Shown piece by piece: positions 56,101 to 64,000 of a stretch of 64,000 nt of DNA. Numbering within the stretch: the stretch's first letter is position 1; each line of letters starts with the position of its first letter. The notes beneath the pieces are model-generated. The model saw only the letters and a list, made by a program, of their open reading frames with translations. It did no database searches and was not told where the DNA came from. The translations under genes were made by a program, and so were the position numbers. Source of the stretch: Hydractinia symbiolongicarpus. Its lineage: Eukaryota; Cnidaria; Hydrozoa; Anthoathecata; Hydractiniidae. The stretch is from assembly GCF_029227915.1 (NCBI RefSeq), contig NC_079878.1, positions 35,801,501-35,865,500 on the forward strand, given 5' to 3'.

Positions 56101-57250
56101 AGTCAATCGCTTCACTGTTAAAAGCAATACAGCCTAGTAATGTCAGAAAAATATCCCTAATTACATGTGGGAAGGAATATGTGACGCAGCCATTGTAACT
56201 GAAGCGGATTGATACCGTTAGAAAGTCAATGAAGGGCAGTTTGTGAAATTATCACTATTTCTTCAGCGCGCGATAACGGCTAGGATTCGTCCCAGAGTAA
56301 AGAATGACTTATTAATCTAAATTTTTAAATGAAGCGCTACCACAGCGCCCAGTGCAATCGCTGAGTTCCGGCCATCACGTAAAATTAAGAAGAATGCTAT
56401 TTCTTGGGGTCCAATTGTCTCATTTATCACATTTATTAGGTCACAGTCCAAAATCAATTCAATTAAGTCCCACAGTCAATCGCTTCACTGTTAAAAGCAA
56501 TACAGCCTAGTAATGTCAGAAAAATAAACCCTAAATACATGTGGGGACAAATATGTGACGCAACTGTTCTAACTCAAACGGACTGATACCGTTAGAAAAT
56601 CATTGAAATATAGTTTTTCAAACTGTCGATATTTCTTCAGCGCGCGATAACGGCTAGGATTCGTCCCAGAGTAAAGAATGACTTATTTATCTAAATTTTT
56701 AATAGAAGCGCTACCACAGCGCTTAGTGCAATCGCTGAGTTCCGGCAGTCATGTCAAATTAAGAAGAATGTTTTTCCTTGGAGACCAATTGTCTCATTTA
56801 TCACATTTATTAGGTCACAGTCCAAAATCAATTCAATTAAGTCCCACAGTCAATCGTTTCCCTGTTAAAAGCGATCCAACCTAGTAATATCAGAAAAACA
56901 TCCCTAAATACCTGTGGGGACGAATATGTGACGCTGCCATTGTAACTGAAGCGGATTGATACCGTTAGAAAGTCAATGACGGGTAGTTTTTGAAATTGTC
57001 GCTATTTCTTCAGCGCGCAATAACGGCTAGGATTCGTCCCAGAGTAAAGAATGACTTATTAATCTAAATTTTTAAATGAAGCGCTACCACAGCGCCCAGT
57101 GCAATCGCTGAGTTCCGGCCATCACGTCAAATTAAGAAGAATGCTATTTCTTGGGGTCCAATTGCCTCATTTATCACATTTATCAGGTCACAGTCCAAAG
57201 TTAGTTCATTTAAGTGCCACAGTCAATCGTTTCCCTGTTAAAAGCGATCC
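50200..57250. repeat. Tandem duplication of a ~3,729-bp satellite block
   Basis: The block of about ten monomers starting near 50,200 repeats from about 53,930 with a 3,728-3,729 bp shift. Markers: the degenerate run ACAAGACTTTTTTATC (near 51,456 and 55,185), TTTTTAATAGAAGCG (52,965 and 56,695), and the TTATATATCTAACTTC variant (51,834 and 55,563). The copies differ by scattered substitutions only. Boundaries are approximate. Confidence 0.8.
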
Positions 57251-57299
57251 AACCTAGTATTATCAGAAAAACATCCCTAAATACATGTTAGTACGAATA

Positions 57300-60200
57300 T
57301 GTGACCCAACCGTTGCAACTCAAACGGATTGATACCGCTATAAAGTCAATGAATTGTAGTTACTAAAACTGTTTCTGTTTATTCAGCGCGTGCTAATGGC
57401 CAGGATTGGTCCCACAGTAAATATGACTTATTTATCTAACTTCTTAAATGAAGCGCTACCACAGCGCCCATTGTAATCGCTGAATTCCAGCAATCATGTC
57501 AAATTAAGAGGAATGTTATTTGTGGAAGTCCAATCGGCCCATTTATCACATTTATAAGTGACAGTCCAAAATCAGTTCATTTAAGTGACACAGTCAATCG
57601 TTTCCCTGTTAAAAGCGATCCAACCTAGTAATATCAGAAAAACATCCCTAACTACCTGTGGGAAAGAATATGTGACGCAGCCATTGTAACTGAAGCGGAT
57701 TGATACCGTTAGAAAGTCAATGAAGGGTAGTTTTTGAAATTGTCACTATTTCTTCAGCGCGCGATAACGGCTAGGATTCGTCCCAGAGTAAAGAATGACT
57801 TATTAACCTAAATTTTTAAATGAAGCGCTACCACAGCGCCCAGTGCAATCGCTGAGTTCCGGCCATCACGTCAAATTAAGAAGAATGCTATTTCTTGGGG
57901 TCCAATTACCTCATTTATCACATTTATCAGGTAACAGTCCAAAGTTAGTTCAATTAAGTCCCACAGTCAATCGCTTCACTGTTAAAAGCAATACAGCCTA
58001 GTAATGTCAGAAAAATATCCCTAAATACATGTGGGAAGGAATATGTGACGCAGCCATTGTAACTGAAGCGGATTGATACCGTTAGAAAGTCAATGAAGGG
58101 CAGTTTTTGAAATTGTCACTATTTCTTCAGCGCGCGATAACGGCTAGGATTCGTCCCAGAGTAAAGAATGACTTATTAATCTAAATTTTTAAATGAAGCG
58201 CTACCACAGCGCCCAGTGCAATCGCTGAGTTCCGGCCATCACGTCAAATTAAGAAGAATGCTATTTCTTGGGGTCCAATTGCCTCATTTATCACATTTAT
58301 CAGGTCATAGTCCAAAGTTAGTTCAATTAAGTCCCACAGTCAATCGCTTCACTGTTAAAAGCAATACAGCCTAGTAATGTCAGAAAAATATCCCTAAATA
58401 CATGTGGGGACGAATATGTGACGCAACTGTTGTAACTCAAACGGACTGATACCGTTAGAAAATCATTGAAATGTAGTTTTTGAAACTGTCTCTATTTCTT
58501 CAGCGCGCGATAACGGCCAAGATTGGTCCCACAGAAAAAAAAAGACTTTTTATTTAACTTTTTAAGTAAAGCGCTACCACAGAGCCTAATGTAGTCGCTG
58601 AAATCCAGCAATCACGTCAAATTAAGAAGAATGTTATTCCTTGCAGACTAATTGGGTCATTTATCACATTTATAAGATCACAGTCCAAAATCAGTTCAAT
58701 TAAGTCCCACAGTCAATCGTTGCACTGGTAAAACGATGCAACCTAGTAGTATGAGAAAAATATCGCTAAGTACATGTTGGTACGAACATGTGACACAACC
58801 GTTGTAACTCAAACTGGCTGACACCGTTAGAAAGTCAATGAAATATAGTTTTTGAAACTGTCGATAGTTTCATCAGCCCGCGATAACGGCTAGGATTTGT
58901 CCCACAGTAAAAACAAGACTTTTTTATCTAAATTTTTAAATAAAGCGCTACCACAGAGCCTAATGTAATCGCTGAATTCCAGCAATCATGTCAAATTAAG
59001 AAGAATGCTATTCCTTGGAGACCAATTGTCTCATTTATCACATTTATTAGGTCACAGTCAAAAATCAATTCAATTAAGTCCCACAGTCAATCGTTTCACT
59101 GTTAAAAGCGATGCCACCTAGTAATATCAGAAAAACATCCCTAACTACCTGTGGGAAAGAATATGTGACGCAGCCATTGTAACTGAAGCGGATTGATACC
59201 GTTAGAAAGTCAATGAAGGGTAGTTTTTGAAATTGTCACTATTTCTTCAGCGCGCGATAACGGCTAGGATTCGTCCCAGAGTAAAGAATGACTTATTAAC
59301 CTAAATTTTTAAATGAAGCGCTACCACAGCGCCCAGTGCAATCGCTGAGTTCCGGCCATCACGTCAAATTAAGAAGAATGCTATTTCTTGGGGTCCAATT
59401 ACCTCATTTATCACATTTATCAGGTAACAGTCCAAAGTTAGTTCAATTAAGTCCCACAGTCAATCGCTTCACTGTTAAAAGCAATACAGCCTAGTAATGT
59501 CAGAAAAATATCCCTAAATACATGTGGGAAGGAATATGTGACGCAGCCATTGTAACTGAAGCGGATTGATACCGTTAGAAAGTCAATGAAGGGCAGTTTT
59601 TGAAATTGTCACTATTTCTTCAGCGCGCGATAACGGCTAGGATTCGTCCCAGAGTAAAGAATGACTTATTAATCTAAATTTTTAAATGAAGCGCTACCAC
59701 AGCGCCCAGTGCAATCGCTGAGTTCCGGCCATCACGTCAAATTAAGAAGAATGCTATTTCTTGGGGTCCAATTGCCTCATTTATCACATTTATCAGGTCA
59801 TAGTCCAAAGTTAGTTCAATTAAGTCCCACAGTCAATCGCTTCACTGTTAAAAGCAATACAGCCTAGTAATGTCAGAAAAATATCCCTAAATACATGTGG
59901 GGACGAATATGTGACGCAACTGTTGTAACTCAAACGGACTGATACCGTTAGAAAATCATTGAAATGTAGTTTTTGAAACTGTCTCTATTTCTTCAGCGCG
60001 CGATAACGGCCAAGATTGGTCCCACAGAAAAAAAAAGACTTTTTATTTAACTTTTTAAGTAAAGCGCTACCACAGAGCCTAATGTAGTCGCTGAAATCCA
60101 GCAATCACGTCAAATTAAGAAGAATGTTATTCCTTGCAGACTAATTGGGTCATTTATCACATTTATAAGATCACAGTCCAAAATCAGTTCAATTAAGTCC

Positions 60201-63200
60201 CACAGTCAATCGTTGCACTGGTAAAACGATGCAACCTAGTAGTATGAGAAAAATATCGCTAAGTACATGTTGGTACGAACATGTGACACAACCGTTGTAA
60301 CTCAAACTGGCTGACACCGTTAGAAAGTCAATGAAATATAGTTTTTGAAACTGTCGATAGTTTCATCAGCCCGCGATAACGGCTAGGATTTGTCCCACAG
60401 TAAAAACAAGACTTTTTTATCTAAATTTTTAAATAAAGCGCTACCACAGAGCCTAATGTAATCGCTGAATTCCAGCAATCATGTCAAATTAAGAAGAATG
60501 CTATTCCTTGGAGACCAATTGTCTCATTTATCACATTTATTAGGTCACAGTCAAAAATCAATTCAATTAAGTCCCACAGTCAATCGTTTCACTGTTAAAA
60601 GCGATGCCACCTAGTAATATCAGAAAAATCTCGCTAAATACATGTTAGTACGAATATGTGACCCAACCGTTGTAACTCAAACGGATTGATACCGCTATAA
60701 AGTCAATGAATTGTAGTTACTAAAACTGTTTCTGTTTATTCAGCGCGTGCTAATGGCCAGGATTGGTCCCACAGTAAATATGACTTATTTATCTAACTTC
60801 TTAAATGAAGCGCTACCACAGCGCCCATTGTAATCGCTGAATTCCAGCAATCATGTCAAATTAAGAGGAATGTTATTTGTGGAAGTCCAATCGGCCCATT
60901 TATCACATTTATAAGTGACAGTCCAAAATCAGTTCATTTAAGTGACACAGTCAATCGTTTCCCTGTTAAAAGCGATCCAACCTAGTAATATCAGAAAAAC
61001 ATCCCTAACTACCTGTGGGAAAGAATATGTGACGCAGCCATTGTAACTGAAGCGGATTGATACCGTTAGAAAGTCAATGAAGGGTAGTTTTTGAAATTGT
61101 CACTATTTCTTCAGCGCGCGATAACGGCTAGGATTCGTCCCAGAGTAAAGAATGACTTATTAATCTAAATTTTTAAATGAAGCGCTACCACAGCGCCCAG
61201 TGCAATCGCTGAGTTCCGGCCATCACGTCAAATTAAGAAGAATGCTATTTCTTGGGGTCCAATTACCTCATTTATCACATTTATCAGGTAACAGTCCAAA
61301 GTTAGTTCAATTAAGTCCCACAGTCAATCGCTTCACTGTTAAAAGCAATACAGCCTAGTAATGTCAGAAAAATATCCCTAAATACATGTGGGAAGGAATA
61401 TGTGACGCAGCCATTGTAACTGAAGCGGATTGATACCGTTAGAAAGTCAATGAAGGGCAGTTTTTGAAATTGTCACTATTTCTTCAGCGCGCGATAACGG
61501 CTAGGATTCGTCCCAGAGTAAAGAATGACTTATTAATCTAAATTTTTAAATGAAGCGCTACCACAGCGCCCAGTGCAATCGCTGAGTTCCGGCCATCACG
61601 TCAAATTAAGAAGAATGCTATTTCTTGGGGTCCAATTGCCTCATTTATCACATTTATCAGGTCATAGTCCAAAGTTAGTTCAATTAAGTCCCACAGTCAA
61701 TCGCTTCACTGTTAAAAGCAATACAGCCTAGTAATGTCAGAAAAATATCCCTAAATACATGTGGGGACGAATATGTGACGCAACTGTTGTAACTCAAACG
61801 GACTGATACCGTTAGAAAATCATTGAAATGTAGTTTTTGAAACTGTCTCTATTTCTTCAGCGCGCGATAACGGCCAAGATTGGTCCCACAGAAAAAAAAA
61901 GACTTTTTATTTAACTTTTTAAGTAAAGCGCTACCACAGAGCCTAATGTAGTCGCTGAAATCCAGCAATCACGTCAAATTAAGAAGAATGTTATTCCTTG
62001 CAGACTAATTGGGTCATTTATCACATTTATAAGATCACAGTCCAAAATCAGTTCAATTAAGTCCCACAGTCAATCGTTGCACTGGTAAAACGATGCAACC
62101 TAGTAGTATGAGAAAAATATCGCTAAGTACATGTTGGTACGAACATGTGACACAACCGTTGTAACTCAAACTGGCTGACACCGTTAGAAAGTCAATGAAA
62201 TATAGTTTTTGAAACTGTCGATAGTTTCATCAGCCCGCGATAACGGCTAGGATTTGTCCCACAGTAAAAACAAGACTTTTTTATCTAAATTTTTAAATAA
62301 AGCGCTACCACAGAGCCTAATGTAATCGCTGAATTCCAGCAATCATGTCAAATTAAGAAGAATGCTATTCCTTGGAGACCAATTGTCTCATTTATCACAT
62401 TTATTAGGTCACAGTCAAAAATCAATTCAATTAAGTCCCACAGTCAATCGTTTCACTGTTAAAAGCGATGCCACCTAGTAATATCAGAAAAATCTCGCTA
62501 AATACATGTTAGTACGAATATGTGACCCAACCGTTGTAACTCAAACGGATTGATACCGCTATAAAGTCAATGAATTGTAGTTACTAAAACTGTTTCTGTT
62601 TATTCAGCGCGTGCTAATGGCCAGGATTGGTCCCACAGTAAATATGACTTATTTATCTAACTTCTTAAATGAAGCGCTACCACAGCGCCCATTGTAATCG
62701 CTGAATTCCAGCAATCATGTCAAATTAAGAGGAATGTTATTTGTGGAAGTCCAATCGGCCCATTTATCACATTTATAAGTGACAGTCCAAAATCAGTTCA
62801 TTTAAGTGACACAGTCAATCGTTTCCCTGTTAAAAGCGATCCAACCTAGTAATATCAGAAAAACATCCCTAACTACCTGTGGGAAAGAATATGTGACGCA
62901 GCCATTGTAACTGAAGCGGATTGATACCGTTAGAAAGTCAATGAAGGGTAGTTTTTGAAATTGTCACTATTTCTTCAGCGCGCGATAACGGCTAGGATTC
63001 GTCCCAGAGTAAAGAATGACTTATTAATCTAAATTTTTAAATGAAGCGCTACCACAGCGCCCAGTGCAATCGCTGAGTTCCGGCCATCACGTCAAATTAA
63101 GAAGAATGCTATTTCTTGGGGTCCAATTACCTCATTTATCACATTTATCAGGCAACAGTCCAAAGTTAGTTCAATTAAGTCCCACAGTCAATCGCTTCAC

Positions 63201-64000
63201 TGTTAAAAGCAATACAGCCTAGTAATGTCAGAAAAATATCCCTAAATACATGTGGGAAGGAATATGTGACGCAGCCATTGTAACTGAAGCGGATTGATAC
63301 CGTTAGAAAGTCAATGAAGGGCAGTTTTTGAAATTGTCACTATTTCTTCAGCGCGCGATAACGGCTAGGATTCGTCCCAGAGTAAAGAATGACTTATTAA
63401 TCTAAATTTTTAAATGAAGCGCTACCACAGCGCCCAGTGCAATCGCTGAGTTCCGGCCATCACGTCAAATTAAGAAGAATGCTATTTCTTGGGGTCCAAT
63501 TGCCTCATTTATCACATTTATCAGGTCATAGTCCAAAGTTAGTTCAATTAAGTCCCACAGTCAATCGCTTCACTGTTAAAAGCAATACAGCCTAGTAATG
63601 TCAGAAAAATATCCCTAAATACATGTGGGGACGAATATGTGACGCAACTGTTGTAACTCAAACGGACTGATACCGTTAGAAAATCATTGAAATGTAGTTT
63701 TTGAAACTGTCTCTATTTCTTCAGCGCGCGATAACGGCCAAGATTGGTCCCACAGAAAAAAAAAGACTTTTTATTTAACTTTTTAAGTAAAGCGCTACCA
63801 CAGAGCCTAATGTAGTCGCTGAAATCCAGCAATCACGTCAAATTAAGAAGAATGTTATTCCTTGGAGACTAATTGGGTCATTTATCACATTTATAAGATC
63901 ACAGTCCAAAATCAGTTCAATTAAGTCCCACAGTCAATCGTTGCACTGGTAAAACGATGCAACCTAGTAGTATGAGAAAAATATCGCTAAGTACATGTTG
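57300..64000. repeat. Highly regular 4-5 monomer higher-order repeat
   Basis: The marker GATAACGGCCAAGATTGG occurs near 58,508, 60,001, 61,864 and 63,727, spaced about 1,493, 1,863 and 1,863 bp (4, 5 and 5 monomers). A second marker, GAATTGTAGTTACTAAAAC, occurs near 57,352, 60,711 and 62,574. The last two five-monomer units look virtually identical, the most homogeneous stretch in the window. The array continues past the edge. Confidence 0.82.

Larger units (their letters stand above)
46965..64000. repeat. Right satellite array, same ~372-373 bp monomer
   Basis: The same satellite and orientation as on the left, about 46 monomers to the window edge. Anchor spacing is again 372-373 bp (for example ATACAGCCTAG at 57991 and 58364). 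Monomers from 46,965 to about 50,200 are mixed variants; further right they fall into regular higher-order units. Short ORFs such as 48848-49054 and its copies at 52949 and 56678 are satellite frames, not genes. Confidence 0.97.

Noticed and set aside
48-64000. CENP-B box in the satellite
   Set aside because: I looked for the core TTCG....A..CGGG spacing in several monomers and did not see it.

Overview
The window is eukaryotic, most likely animal, nuclear DNA. It consists of a large satellite array interrupted by one degenerate Maverick/Polinton-class (adintovirus-like) DNA transposon or endogenous virus. The host cannot be named from sequence alone. A marine invertebrate such as a cnidarian is my guess, because the small accessory proteins look like those of cnidarian Polintons; this rests on memory of the families and not on a search.

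Layout. Positions 1-31355 are about 84 head-to-tail copies of an AT-rich satellite with a monomer of roughly 372-373 bp. Positions 31356-46957 are a 15.6-kb element bounded by 289-bp terminal inverted repeats (TIRs), flanked by a 6-bp target duplication GGCTAG with one extra T on the right. The same satellite then resumes in phase at 46959 and runs to 64000 (about 46 monomers). Both arms show higher-order repeats: multi-monomer blocks duplicated at shifts of about 1.86, 2.24, 2.92, 3.27 and 3.73 kb. Short ORFs in the satellite are chance products of the repeat and are not genes.

Element content. Plus-strand genes: ankyrin-repeat protein, OB-fold-like small protein, SAP-like protein, a probable virion protein (broken), a candidate major capsid protein, a small membrane protein (two stops) and a retrovirus-like D,D35E integrase (intact). 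Minus-strand genes: a membrane protein, a penton-like protein (one stop), a small unknown, a coiled-coil/membrane protein (frameshifted), a BRO-N protein, several small proteins, an A32-like packaging ATPase (frameshifted), and at the right end a protein-primed family B DNA polymerase with a nonsense codon, an internal deletion over the expected catalytic motif A and a 3' frameshift. I found no adenain-like protease. The set matches a virus-like Polinton (replication, integration, packaging, capsid), now inactive as an autonomous unit, although the integrase, ankyrin, BRO and DNA-binding ORFs remain open.

Most interesting structure. (1) An AATAAA motif sits directly at or a few bases before the ATG of at least twelve genes on both strands, while two adjacent genes instead carry TATAAG. 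(2) Perfect or near-perfect hairpins follow stop codons and belong to two recognisable sequence families, suggesting a hairpin-directed 3'-end signal. (3) Each TIR contains the start codon and first six codons of its outermost gene. (4) A roughly 30-bp coding repeat (DRLAAxQEQ) is scattered through two membrane-protein genes and coincides with a frameshift.
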